64,000 nucleotides of DNA. Origin: Deltaproteobacteria bacterium GWC2_55_46 (GTDB taxonomy: Bacteria; Desulfobacterota; GWC2-55-46). Below are positions 17,493-25,922 of the stretch, piece by piece. The translations under genes were made by a program, and so were the position numbers. Every line of letters begins with the position of its first letter. Within the stretch, counting starts at the first letter, position 1. The notes below the pieces were generated by a model. The model worked only from the letters and a program-made list of their open reading frames with translations, was not told where the DNA came from and did not search any database. Location of the stretch: contig LVEI03000001.1 of assembly GCA_001595385.3 (NCBI GenBank), forward strand, positions 1,331,501-1,395,500. The letters run 5' to 3'.

Positions 17493-18134
17493 ATGGTTCA
17501 GGATTTTCTCCAAAGGACGCTTCTTCTGGTGCCGCCTGTCTTGATGGCGCTCACTATACACGAGTGCGCCCACGCGTGGGTGGCCTACCGCATGGGGGAC
17601 CCCACGGCAAAGATGCTCGGCAGGGTGACCCTTAACCCCTTAAGGCACCTCGACCCGATAGGCACCATGATGCTCTTTTTTTCAGGGCTTTTCGGCTGGG
17701 CAAAGCCGGTGCCTATAAACCCGAGGAACTTCAGGAACATATCGCGTTCGATAACGCTCGTCTCTATCGCTGGGCCGCTTTCGAACCTTTTTCTCGCGGC
17801 CATCTCCGCCCTTGTCTACAAGCTTTTCCTGATGGCAGGGCCGGAGTTCCTCGACACCATGCCTAATGTCTTGAGGCCGGTCTTCGCGATGACGGAGCTG
17901 AGCGTCATAATCAACGTCTCTCTTGCCGTATTCAACATGGTGCCCATACCGCCGCTCGACGGCAGCAAGGTGCTGGAGAACCTCCTGCCCCCGGCAAAGG
18001 CCTTCGCGTGGGCCAGGTTCGAGCAGTACGGCTTCCTGATACTTCTCGTCCTTATTGCCACGGGCATGCTCAACAAGTTCGTCTCGCCCGTAGTCTTCCT
18101 GATGGTAGGTCTGCTCACTGGAGGTATATACTGA
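17493..18134 (+). CDS. Site-2-type (M50) zinc metalloprotease, membrane
   Basis: 213 residues, short as is usual for the minimal M50 family lacking PDZ domains. The first membrane helix carries the zinc motif HECAH (TIHECAHAWVAYRMGDPTA). A later helix carries NMVPIPPLDGSKV, the NxxPxxPLDG motif with the third zinc ligand. Several hydrophobic segments fit five or six membrane helices. AAAGGA lies seven bases before the ATG. Substrate unknown; the gene commonly sits beside trpS and scpA, as here. Confidence 0.9.
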   Translation: MVQDFLQRTLLLVPPVLMALTIHECAHAWVAYRMGDPTAKMLGRVTLNPLRHLDPIGTMMLFFSGLFGWAKPVPINPRNFRNISRSITLVSIAGPLSNLFLAAISALVYKLFLMAGPEFLDTMPNVLRPVFAMTELSVIINVSLAVFNMVPIPPLDGSKVLENLLPPAKAFAWARFEQYGFLILLVLIATGMLNKFVSPVVFLMVGLLTGGIY

Positions 18135-18136
18135 AG

Positions 18137-19126
18137 ATGGCGCGCGCTCGGGTATTAAGCGGGATGAGGCCGACCGGAAAGCTGCATTTCGGCCACTATC
18201 ACGGGGTGCTTGCCAACTGGCTTCGCCTGCAGGAAGAGTACGATTGCTTCTTCTTCGTCGCCGACTGGCACGCCCTCACTACCGACTACGCCAACCCGGC
18301 CGGGATAAAGGAGAACATACGGGAGATGGTCCTCGACTGGTTCTCTGTCGGCATAGACCCGGCAAAGGCGACCATCTTCAGGCAGTCTTCCGTAAAGGAG
18401 CACGCCGAGCTTCACGTGCTCCTTTCGATGATAACCCCCCTGCCCTGGCTGGAGCGCAATCCGACCTACAAGGAGCAGCTACAGGAGATAAAGGACAAGG
18501 ACCTGCATACATACGGCTTTCTGGGCTACCCGGTCCTTCAGACCTCCGATATAATCATATACAAGGCGAACAAGGTGCCCGTCGGCATAGACCAGGCCCC
18601 GCACGTAGAGCTCTCAAGGGAGATAACCAGGCGCTTCAACTTCTTCTACGGCGAGGTCTTCCCGGAGCCTGAAACGCTCCTTACGGCGATACCGAAGGTG
18701 CTCGGCACAGACGGCAGGAAGATGAGCAAGTCCTACAACAACGCCATATTCCTCTCTGACCCGCCTGAAGAGGTCGAAAAGAAGATACTCACCATGATGA
18801 CCGACACGGCCCGCAAGAAGCGCACCGACGTTGGCTCGCCCGACCTCTGCCCCTTTTTCCTGACCTTCCACAACCTCTATTCTGATGAGTTGACCATCAG
18901 CTGGGTACGGGAAGGCTGCACAAAGGCCCTCATAGGCTGCATAGAGTGCAAAAAGTCGGTGATACCCAAGGTGCTCGCCACCCTTGAGCCGATACAGAAA
19001 AGGCGCAAAGAACTGGAAGCCGCCCCGGACAGGGTCGAAGAGATCATAAGCGAAGGCGCCAAAAAGGCCGCGCCCGTGGCCGCCGATACCATGCGGGATG
19101 TCAGGGCAAAGATGGGGCTTGGATAA
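18137..19126 (+). CDS. trpS: Tryptophanyl-tRNA synthetase
   Basis: 329 residues from ATG 18137, two bases after the M50 stop; the longer frame from 18008 runs inside that gene. Charges tRNA-Trp. The class I signature appears as GKLHFGHYHG (HIGH-type) and GRKMSKSYNN (KMSKS). SGMRPTGKLHFGH at the very N-terminus confirms the start. GAGG is 12 bases upstream, somewhat distant. Co-transcribed with the M50 gene before it and scpA after it. Confidence 0.95.
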   Translation: MARARVLSGMRPTGKLHFGHYHGVLANWLRLQEEYDCFFFVADWHALTTDYANPAGIKENIREMVLDWFSVGIDPAKATIFRQSSVKEHAELHVLLSMITPLPWLERNPTYKEQLQEIKDKDLHTYGFLGYPVLQTSDIIIYKANKVPVGIDQAPHVELSREITRRFNFFYGEVFPEPETLLTAIPKVLGTDGRKMSKSYNNAIFLSDPPEEVEKKILTMMTDTARKKRTDVGSPDLCPFFLTFHNLYSDELTISWVREGCTKALIGCIECKKSVIPKVLATLEPIQKRRKELEAAPDRVEEIISEGAKKAAPVAADTMRDVRAKMGLG

Positions 19127-19134
19127 AAGAACGG

Positions 19135-19950
19135 ATGAAGTCTTTATATAATATAAAGCTCGACATATTCGAAGGGCCGCTCGACCTCCTTTTGCACCTC
19201 ATAAAGAGGAACGAGGTGGACATCTACGACATCCCCATCGCCTCCATTACCGAGCAGTATCTCGAATACATCGAGATGATGAAGGAGATGAACCTCGATT
19301 TCGCCGGCGAGTTCCTCGTCATGGCCGCTACCCTCGTCCATATCAAGAGCAAGACGCTCCTGCCGGTCGACGAGGAGGCCACGCCGGAGGAAGAGGACGG
19401 GATAGACCCGAGGGAAGAGCTCATAAGGAAGCTCCTCGAGTACCAGCAGTACAAAGAGGCGGCAAAAGAGCTTGGCGAACGGGACCTCCTCGGCAGGGAC
19501 GTGTTCGCGAGGGGCGCGGAAGTACCGCTCGATGAGCTTGAGGAAGGGGCCGCGTTCGTGAACGTCTCGGTCTTCGACCTCATGGAGGCGATAAGGGGCA
19601 TACTTGATCGCGCTCCCAAGGAACGGACGCTGGAGATCACCTCTGAGCGCTTCAAGATCGCCGACAAGATCAACTACATAATGGAGCTGCTGGGCAGGGA
19701 AAAAAGCGCCCCCTTCACCTCGCTTTTCACGGACGGCGCTACAAGGGGCGAGGTGGTCGTTATATTCCTCGCGATACTTGAGCTGGCGAAGCTCCTCATG
19801 ATAAGGGTCCACCAGACAGAGGACGGCGTCATAAGGGTATACATGCCTGAGGAGAAGAAAGAGGAAGCAGCAGGGCCTCAAGACCATACTCAGGAAGATA
19901 GCGCTCAGCAGACAACAGAGCAACAGCCAGAAGACCAAAAGGAAGAGTAG
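19135..19950 (+). CDS. scpA: Segregation and condensation protein A
   Basis: 271 residues. ScpA is the kleisin that bridges the SMC head domains. The N-terminus has the family signature YNIKLDIFEGPLDLLLHLI, followed by EVDIYDIPIASITEQYL; the winged-helix C-terminal part appears near VIFLAILELAKLLMIRVHQ. After that comes an acidic and Gln-rich tail of about 30 residues (EEKKEEAAGPQD onward). The gene is immediately ahead of scpB (5-bp gap), its usual partner. Confidence 0.95.
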   Translation: MKSLYNIKLDIFEGPLDLLLHLIKRNEVDIYDIPIASITEQYLEYIEMMKEMNLDFAGEFLVMAATLVHIKSKTLLPVDEEATPEEEDGIDPREELIRKLLEYQQYKEAAKELGERDLLGRDVFARGAEVPLDELEEGAAFVNVSVFDLMEAIRGILDRAPKERTLEITSERFKIADKINYIMELLGREKSAPFTSLFTDGATRGEVVVIFLAILELAKLLMIRVHQTEDGVIRVYMPEEKKEEAAGPQDHTQEDSAQQTTEQQPEDQKEE

Positions 19951-19955
19951 AGACC

Positions 19956-20987
19956 ATGCTGGACAAGGAGAGCCTTAAGCCTGTAATCGAATCCCTCATC
20001 TTCGCTGCGGATAGCGCCATCAGCTTCGAGAAGATCCTGGGCGTGCTCGAAGGCGAGGAAAAAGCCGCTGTACGGGAGGCCCTCAACGAGCTCATGGAGG
20101 ACTATCGCGCAAAAGCGGGCGGCTTTCTCATAGAAGAGGTCGCCAGCGGCTACCAGTTCAGGACCAACCCCGAGTTCGCTCCCTGGCTGAGGCGGTTTTT
20201 CAAGATAGGCATGCAGAAGATAAGCAAGGCCGCGATGGAAACCCTCGCGGTAGTGGCCTACAAGCAGCCCGTTACAAGGGGCGAGATAGAGGGCATACGT
20301 GGGGTCGATTCAGGCGGGGTGCTCGCCACCCTCATGGAGAAGAGGTTCATAAAGATAGTCGGGCGCAAAGAGGTGCCCGGAAGGCCCGTGGTCTATGGGA
20401 CCACAAAGGAGTTCCTTGAGACCTTTGACTTAAGGGACCTCTCCTGCCTGCCGAGCCTCAAGGACCTCAAGAAAATGGAGGAAGAATATGCCCAGGAAGA
20501 AGGGCAAGGAGCTGCCGAGGACGCAGTCGAAGACGCAGTTCAAGGGGCCGAGAAAGCCGAACGCGGAGACCAGGAACAGGCCGACGTCAACCAGGACGAA
20601 GCCGGAGACCAGGGGCAGGACGAAATCCGGGAGTCAATACAGGACGGAGACACCGGGGAAGCCGGAGACCAGGGGCAAGACGAAATCCGGGAGTCAATAC
20701 AGGACGGAGACACCGGGAAAGCCGGAGACCAGGGGCAGGACGAAATCCGGGAGTCAATACAGGACGGAGACACCGGGGAAGACGGAGAGGCCATCCAGGC
20801 CTCGGCCGAAGACTGCCATGAGAGCGGCTGGGACGAGGACGAGGCCGAAGAAGACTCAGGCACCGGCAGAGTCCCGCCTGGAGAGGCTTCAGAAGATAAT
20901 AGCGACGGCGGGGATAACCTCCCGGAGGAAGGCGGAGGAGCTCATAACCCAGGGCCGGGTGACGGTAAACGGGAAGGAAATAACTGA
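19956..20987 (+). CDS. scpB: Segregation and condensation protein B with long acidic repeat tail
   Basis: 343 residues, whereas ScpB is usually near 190. The conserved winged-helix pair occupies residues 1-170 (SLIFAADSAISFEKIL, then METLAVVAYKQPVTRGEIEGIRGVDS and GRPVVYGTTKEFLETF). The rest is an Asp/Glu/Gln-rich tail with three copies of a 20-residue repeat (AGDQGQDEIRESIQDGDTGE). This tail is encoded over the same 500 nt that encode the basic N-terminus of RluB in the +1 frame. The core is certain. Whether ribosomes read the whole tail rests on the open frame alone. Confidence 0.9.
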   Translation: MLDKESLKPVIESLIFAADSAISFEKILGVLEGEEKAAVREALNELMEDYRAKAGGFLIEEVASGYQFRTNPEFAPWLRRFFKIGMQKISKAAMETLAVVAYKQPVTRGEIEGIRGVDSGGVLATLMEKRFIKIVGRKEVPGRPVVYGTTKEFLETFDLRDLSCLPSLKDLKKMEEEYAQEEGQGAAEDAVEDAVQGAEKAERGDQEQADVNQDEAGDQGQDEIRESIQDGDTGEAGDQGQDEIRESIQDGDTGKAGDQGQDEIRESIQDGDTGEDGEAIQASAEDCHESGWDEDEAEEDSGTGRVPPGEASEDNSDGGDNLPEEGGGAHNPGPGDGKREGNN

Positions 20988-21597
20988 GCTCGGCGCCAAG
21001 GCAGACCCGCTTCAGGACAGGATAGAGGTAGACGGCAAGAGGATATCGGTCAAGGGGCCGAAGGTATATATACTCCTTTACAAGCCCAAGGGCTACATAA
21101 GCTCGGTCTCCGACGAGCATGGCAGGCCTGTGGTCACCAACCTCGTCTCAAGGTTGCGCTTAAGGGTCTATCCGGTGGGCAGGCTCGACTATGACGCCGA
21201 GGGTGTGCTTCTGCTGACCAACGACGGCGACCTCTCGAACAGGCTCATACACCCCACATTCCAGGTCCCCAAGAAATACCTCGTCAAGGTAAAGGACGCC
21301 CCGGCAAGGGAGAAGCTCGACAAGCTCGAAAAGGGGATACGCCTCGAGGACGGCAAGACCCTTCCGGCAAAGGCCAAGTTCGTAAGGGCGACTCAGGAGA
21401 ACTCGTGGATCGAGCTTACGGTCTTCGAGGGCAGGAACCACCTGGTGAAAAGGATGTGCATGGCCATAGGCCATCCGGTGCAGAAGCTCAAGAGGGTCGA
21501 GTTCGCAGGCTTAAGACTCGGCACGCTCAAGCCGGGCGAGTTCCGATTGCTCACCGAAGATGAAGTGGCTGAGCTTAAGGGGATGAAAGGGGAATAA
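20488..21597 (+). CDS. rluB: RluB-family 23S rRNA pseudouridine synthase with basic repeat N-terminus
   Basis: 369 residues from ATG 20488, with GGAGGAA five bases upstream inside scpB. Residues 1-125 are Lys/Arg/Thr-rich with the repeat TRGRTKSGSQYRTETPGKPE. From about 127 an S4 RNA-binding domain begins (RLQKIIATAGITSRRKAEELI), then the RsuA/RluB catalytic region with the nucleophile motif GRLDYDAEGVLLLTNDGDL and a C-terminal GRNHLVKRM. It probably modifies the peptidyl-transferase region of 23S rRNA. An alternative ATG at 20818 would remove the repeats and shorten the overlap to 170 nt, but has no clear Shine-Dalgarno. The basic arm could bind rRNA. Confidence 0.9.
   Translation: MPRKKGKELPRTQSKTQFKGPRKPNAETRNRPTSTRTKPETRGRTKSGSQYRTETPGKPETRGKTKSGSQYRTETPGKPETRGRTKSGSQYRTETPGKTERPSRPRPKTAMRAAGTRTRPKKTQAPAESRLERLQKIIATAGITSRRKAEELITQGRVTVNGKEITELGAKADPLQDRIEVDGKRISVKGPKVYILLYKPKGYISSVSDEHGRPVVTNLVSRLRLRVYPVGRLDYDAEGVLLLTNDGDLSNRLIHPTFQVPKKYLVKVKDAPAREKLDKLEKGIRLEDGKTLPAKAKFVRATQENSWIELTVFEGRNHLVKRMCMAIGHPVQKLKRVEFAGLRLGTLKPGEFRLLTEDEVAELKGMKGE
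20601..20780 (+). repeat. Three tandem 60-bp repeats read in two coding frames
   Basis: Units 20601-20660, 20661-20720 and 20721-20780 differ at only a few bases. Their length is a multiple of three, so copy number can change without breaking either scpB or rluB. In the scpB frame the unit gives an acidic 20-mer, in the rluB frame a basic one. Third-position G+C in the first unit is 14 of 20 for scpB and 16 of 20 for rluB, so neither frame looks non-coding by that measure. Confidence 0.95.
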
Positions 21598-21623
21598 TTA
21601 CTTTCCCCCTCACCCCGTGCTTC

Positions 21624-21655
21624 ACCCCCTCTCACCATCGGGGAGAGGGGGTTTT
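21624..21655 (+). terminator. Terminator after rluB
   Basis: Stem CCCCCTCTC/GAGAGGGGG (21625-21633 and 21643-21651) with a 9-base loop, then TTTT. It closes the M50-trpS-scpA-scpB-rluB operon 28 bp after the rluB stop. Confidence 0.75.
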
Positions 21656-21675
21656 AACCACGATGATGTGCTTAT

Positions 21676-22335
21676 ATGCGCCGCAAAGACCTACCCACGA
21701 TCCTCACCAGATATTATGACTCTCTCTTCACCGCCTTCGGCCCTCAGGGCTGGTGGCCGGGGCAGACCCGCTTCGAGGTCATAATCGGGGCCATACTCAC
21801 TCAGAACACCAACTGGACAAACGTAGAGAAGGCCATAAGGAACCTCCGCGACAAAAAATGTCTTACGCCTGAAAAGCTGATGGGCATGAAGCACGACGAG
21901 CTTGCCAGCCTCATAAGGCCCGCGGGGTACTTTAACATCAAGGCAAAAAGGTTAAGGAGCTTTCTCGACCACCTCTTCACCCGACACAAGGGAAGTCTCG
22001 ACAGGCTCCTTAAGCAGGAGACTCAAAAGCTTCGTTCAGAGCTTCTTTCAATAAACGGCATCGGGCCTGAGACCGCCGATTCGATCCTCCTTTACGCCGG
22101 AGGCCACCCGGAGTTCGTTGTAGACGCCTACACCAAAAGGATGCTCTCAAGGCACGGGCTTATCAAGAGCGACGCCGGATACGATGAGGTAAAGGCCCTC
22201 TTTATGGAAAGCCTGCCCAGGGACATAAGGCTTTTTAATGAGTACCACGCGCTAATCGTAAAGACCGGTAAGGATTTTTGCAGGCCGAAGGAGCCGAGGT
22301 GCAAGGAATGCCCGCTTGGCATGCACCTGCCATGA
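21676..22335 (+). CDS. HhH-GPD DNA glycosylase, EndoIII-like (MagIII-type)
   Basis: 219 residues. The helix-hairpin-helix is LLSINGIGPETADSILLYAGG, and the catalytic aspartate follows in FVVDAYTKRM. The position that is the catalytic lysine in endonuclease III is glutamate here, so a monofunctional glycosylase is expected. The pattern GAILTQNTNW, then IRPAGYFNIKAKRL resembles Helicobacter MagIII 3-methyladenine glycosylase. The C-terminus has three of the four iron-sulfur cysteines (CRPKEPRCKEC) and then ends PLGMHLP with no fourth, so the cluster is doubtful. No clear Shine-Dalgarno is seen. Confidence 0.85.
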   Translation: MRRKDLPTILTRYYDSLFTAFGPQGWWPGQTRFEVIIGAILTQNTNWTNVEKAIRNLRDKKCLTPEKLMGMKHDELASLIRPAGYFNIKAKRLRSFLDHLFTRHKGSLDRLLKQETQKLRSELLSINGIGPETADSILLYAGGHPEFVVDAYTKRMLSRHGLIKSDAGYDEVKALFMESLPRDIRLFNEYHALIVKTGKDFCRPKEPRCKECPLGMHLP

Positions 22336-22389
22336 CGCCCCCTCACCCTCCTCTTGGCTTTTAAGCCCGCAAGTAGTAAAATCCCTCCC

Positions 22390-24135
22390 ATGTCCAGGAT
22401 AAAGATATTAGACAAATCCCTTGCCTCGAAGATAGCCGCCGGAGAGGTAGTCGAACGACCGGAATCAGTCCTTAAAGAGCTTCTCGAAAACTCCATCGAT
22501 GCCGGCGCGACGAGCATATCCGTCACTGTGGCAGAAGGGGGAAAGCGCCTTATACGCGTTGTCGATAACGGCTCGGGCATCGCAAGGGAAGATGCCGGGC
22601 TTGCCTTCTTCCGCCACGCCACATCGAAGATATCTACCGAAGAAGACCTTGAAAAGATCATGACCATGGGCTTTCGCGGGGAGGCGCTGGCGAGCATCTC
22701 CGCCGTATCGCGCGTGACCATAAGGACAAGGCGCCCTGGCGAGGTCGAAGGGACCAGCGTCATCGTCGAGGGGGGAGGAGAGCCGGCAACAACCGGCGAC
22801 GGCTGCCCGGAAGGCACGTCAGTTGAAGTAAAAGACCTTTTCTACAATACTCCCGCGAGGCTCAAGTTCCTGCGCGGGGCCGAGACCGAGTACGGAAGGA
22901 TCCTCGAGACCTTCAAAAAAATAGCCCTTGTAAACCCGGATAAGCGCTTCAGGATAGTCCACGGCTCCGGCAAGGCCCTTGACGCGGCCCCCGGCACATC
23001 AAGGCAGAGGATAGCGGACCTCTTCGGCTCTGACATCGGTAAAAAACTTATAGAGATCGAGACCCCTGACCTTAAAGGTCTTACAGGCACGCATGAGCTA
23101 AGCTACCCTACAGCCAAATATCTCAATACATACGTCAACGGCCGGTGGGTCCGTGATAGGGCGATAAACCGTGCTATACTTGAAGGATATGGGCAGCTGC
23201 TCGCTGGAGGCAGATACCCCTTCGCGGTTATCGACTTGAGGGTCGCGCCGGATGATGTGGATGTCAATATCCATCCCGCCAAAAGCGAAGTCCGGTTCAG
23301 AAACCCAAATTACATCTTCGACCTGGTCAGGTACGCCGTCCGGGGCGCGCTTTCAAGGACGACCGCCCCCCCACAGGCGGCCTACCCCAAAGCGCCGGCA
23401 GGTCCAAATCATCTGCAGCCTTACATGGCCCTCAATGAGCCGGCCAGCGCCTACGGGGTCTGCGGGCGGCAGGAGGAGAAGGCAGGGCTTCTTTTCAAGG
23501 AAGAGGATATAATAGACGTTAAGAACCCGGAGTTCCTCGGCCTTGTGATAGTAGGCCAGCTCTGGGGCGAATTCATAGTGGCGCATACCCCCGGAGGCGG
23601 GGGCGAGGCATATCTGATAGACCAGCACGGCGCGGCAGAAAGATGCGCCTTCGAGAAGTTGAAAAAGATGTACGCCTCAGGAACGGTCCCGAGCCAGGCG
23701 CTTCTTCTGCCGGAGCGATTCGAGACGACGCCTGAGGAGAAGGAAGCGGTGCTTGGGGCCTCCCAATACCTCTCGGCTTTTGGCTTTGAGATAATGCCCT
23801 TCGGCCATTCGACAGGCTCAGGGGGCGAAACCTTTCTTATAAGAACAGCGCCCTGCCTCCTTTCCGGAAGGGCTTCCGCCGGGCTTATTAAAGACCTTGC
23901 GCAGGAGCTCTCAAGCTTCGGAGGAAGCTCACGGGTGGAAGAGAGGATCGACGGGGCGCTCATGAGGATAGCATGCCACAGCGTTATAAGGGGGCCGAGG
24001 CCTCTCGCGAAAGAAGAGGCGGCAGCCCTTTTAACAGATATGGCGAGGATAGACTTCTCCGGCCATTGCCCTCACGGCAGGCCCGTAGTAAAAAGGATAC
24101 CGAGGGGCGAGATAGAGGCGATATTCGGAAGGTAA
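22390..24135 (+). CDS. mutL: DNA mismatch repair protein MutL with endonuclease motifs
   Basis: 581 residues from ATG 22390; the frame from 22354 is longer, but MSRIKILDKSLASKIAAGEV is the normal MutL beginning. N-terminal GHKL ATPase motifs: VVERPESVLKELLENSIDAG, DNGSGI and GFRGEALASISAVS. The C-terminal domain has DQHGAAERCAFE (the DQHAx2Ex4E nicking site with one Ala to Gly change), ACHSVIR and CPHGRP. It should therefore be a nicking MutL, as in bacteria lacking MutH. It is followed by the metallophosphoesterase gene after 16 bp. Confidence 0.95.
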   Translation: MSRIKILDKSLASKIAAGEVVERPESVLKELLENSIDAGATSISVTVAEGGKRLIRVVDNGSGIAREDAGLAFFRHATSKISTEEDLEKIMTMGFRGEALASISAVSRVTIRTRRPGEVEGTSVIVEGGGEPATTGDGCPEGTSVEVKDLFYNTPARLKFLRGAETEYGRILETFKKIALVNPDKRFRIVHGSGKALDAAPGTSRQRIADLFGSDIGKKLIEIETPDLKGLTGTHELSYPTAKYLNTYVNGRWVRDRAINRAILEGYGQLLAGGRYPFAVIDLRVAPDDVDVNIHPAKSEVRFRNPNYIFDLVRYAVRGALSRTTAPPQAAYPKAPAGPNHLQPYMALNEPASAYGVCGRQEEKAGLLFKEEDIIDVKNPEFLGLVIVGQLWGEFIVAHTPGGGGEAYLIDQHGAAERCAFEKLKKMYASGTVPSQALLLPERFETTPEEKEAVLGASQYLSAFGFEIMPFGHSTGSGGETFLIRTAPCLLSGRASAGLIKDLAQELSSFGGSSRVEERIDGALMRIACHSVIRGPRPLAKEEAAALLTDMARIDFSGHCPHGRPVVKRIPRGEIEAIFGR

Positions 24136-24151
24136 CGTGGAGGGTGACGCC

Positions 24152-24973
24152 ATGATCTCCCGCCGGAGCTTCCTAGGGGGCGGGCTCATCTTGAGCGGCG
24201 CTTTCGCGCTCGAAGGCTTTGTCCTCGAACCCAAGGATATCGAGGTACAGGAGGTCCTCGTAAAGATAAAAGACCTCCCCCCTGCCTTCCGCGGCTTCAC
24301 CATCTGCCAGCTCACAGACATACACCACGGCCCCCTGGTAGGGCTCGACTTCCTGGAAAGGGTCGTGGCAAAGGCGAATAGCCTTAAAGCGGACCTCGCG
24401 GTCTTAACCGGCGACTTTATAGACCGCGAAAAAAGCTATATGCGCCCGGCCATGGAGGCTCTCTCCAGGCTCAAAGCGCGCCTCGGCACGCTTGCGGCGC
24501 TGGGCAACCATGACAACTTCATAGGCCGGGACTTTAGCGCACGCGTCATCTCGTCCCACTCTATCCAACTCCTCCAGAACAGCCACGTGATGATAGAATC
24601 AGGCGGAGACTCCCTCTGTATAGCCGGGGTCAGGGACTATCTCGAGGACAGGCCTGAGGCCGCCAGGGCCCTAAACGGCGTTGCGCCCTCGGTGCCGCGG
24701 ATACTCCTTTCCCATCACCCGGACTATGCGGAGTTTTTGCCTCAGGATGTTCGGGTAGACCTGGTCCTTTCCGGGCATACCCACGGCGGGCAGGTCCGCC
24801 TCCCCTTCTCCTTCGCCCCTATAGTCCCGTCGGATTTCGGGCAAAAGTACTCCGGCGGCCTGGTCCGTAACGGCGATACCCAGGTCTACGTCTCAAGGGG
24901 GGTAGGCGTGGTCCTTATACCCGTAAGGTTCAACTGCCCGCCGGAGATAACTCTCATCCGCCTCGTAGCATAA
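24152..24973 (+). CDS. Tat-exported metallophosphoesterase
   Basis: 273 residues from ATG 24152, with GGAGGG seven bases upstream (GTG 24137 is the alternative). The N-terminus SRRSFLGGGLILSGAFAL is a twin-arginine signal. Calcineurin-type motifs follow in order: TDIHHG, GDFID, GNHDN, a later SHHPD and GHTHGGQ. Two metals are expected in the site. This resembles the YaeI/YkuE branch, some members of which act on lipid-linked phosphates; the substrate here is not known. Confidence 0.88.
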   Translation: MISRRSFLGGGLILSGAFALEGFVLEPKDIEVQEVLVKIKDLPPAFRGFTICQLTDIHHGPLVGLDFLERVVAKANSLKADLAVLTGDFIDREKSYMRPAMEALSRLKARLGTLAALGNHDNFIGRDFSARVISSHSIQLLQNSHVMIESGGDSLCIAGVRDYLEDRPEAARALNGVAPSVPRILLSHHPDYAEFLPQDVRVDLVLSGHTHGGQVRLPFSFAPIVPSDFGQKYSGGLVRNGDTQVYVSRGVGVVLIPVRFNCPPEITLIRLVA

Positions 24974-25004
24974 CGCCCCTTGAAGTTGTATAATCCCTTT
25001 TACG

Positions 25005-25922
25005 ATGGAAAGAACAAAGATCGTCATAATAGCCGGGCCAACGGCCTCGGGTAAAACGGAACTCGCCGCTACACTGGCAACTCTCTTTGACGGCGAGGTC
25101 ATAAGCGCCGATTCGATGCAGGTCTACAGATCCATGGATATCGGCACCGCGAAGCCATCAAAAGAAGAGCTGGGCGACGTCCCTCACCATCTCATCGACA
25201 TCGTCGGCCCCCGGGAGGAATATACGGCGGCAAGGTTCAAAAAAGATGCCGCTGACAAGATAAGCGAGATACGCTCAAGGGGCAGGAACGTATTCATGGC
25301 AGGAGGCACGGGGCTCTATATAAAGGCCCTTACCCAGGGGCTCTTTGAGGGGCCTGAGGCCGACTGGGACCTTAGAAGGGGGCTACTTGAGATCGCTGGC
25401 TCAAAGGGCAGGGCGGCCATCCATGAGATGCTGAAGGAGGTAGACCCCGAGAGCGCGGCAAAGATACACCCCAATAACCTGCACAGGGTGGTAAGGGCCC
25501 TTGAGGTCTATGAGCTCTCCAAAAAGCCCATATCCGGTCTTCAGAAAGAGCATTCCTTCTCATCCTCACCTTACGAGACCCTCAAGATAGGCCTTGCGAA
25601 GGAGAGGACGGAGCTCTACTCCGACATAGACCACAGGGTCGACAGGATGATAGCGGCCGGGCTTCTGGATGAGACAAAAAAGCTGCTTGCCATGGGATAC
25701 CGTTCTGACTTGAAGCCGATGCGCGGTTTGGGTTATAAAGAAATGACAGGTTTCATAAATGGCGAATACGCCTTCGACGAGGCGGTCCGCCTTTTGAAGA
25801 GGAACACCAGACACTACGCAAAAAGGCAGTTGACCTGGTTTAAGGGCGACCATGAAATAAGATGGTTTAACCCTGCTGATAAAACGGGTATAATAACGAT
25901 TGTAAGGGAATTCCTCGATTGA
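25005..25922 (+). CDS. miaA: tRNA dimethylallyltransferase
   Basis: 305 residues. Adds a dimethylallyl group to N6 of A37 in tRNAs reading UNN codons. The P-loop GPTASGKTELA, the ISADSMQVYRSMDIGTAKP segment and the AGGTGLYIKAL segment are typical, as is the C-terminal GLGYKEM followed by YAKRQLTWFKGD. A TATAAT-like sequence precedes the gene closely, but no convincing -35 was found. The stop overlaps the TTG start of the next gene. Confidence 0.95.
   Translation: MERTKIVIIAGPTASGKTELAATLATLFDGEVISADSMQVYRSMDIGTAKPSKEELGDVPHHLIDIVGPREEYTAARFKKDAADKISEIRSRGRNVFMAGGTGLYIKALTQGLFEGPEADWDLRRGLLEIAGSKGRAAIHEMLKEVDPESAAKIHPNNLHRVVRALEVYELSKKPISGLQKEHSFSSSPYETLKIGLAKERTELYSDIDHRVDRMIAAGLLDETKKLLAMGYRSDLKPMRGLGYKEMTGFINGEYAFDEAVRLLKRNTRHYAKRQLTWFKGDHEIRWFNPADKTGIITIVREFLD

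Noticed and set aside
20601-20780. CRISPR array
   Set aside because: The 60-bp units are contiguous without spacers and lie inside two coding frames.
20540-21120. Long antisense frames opposite the scpB/rluB overlap
   Set aside because: They arise from the stop-free 60-bp repeat on GC-rich DNA and have no start signals or family features.
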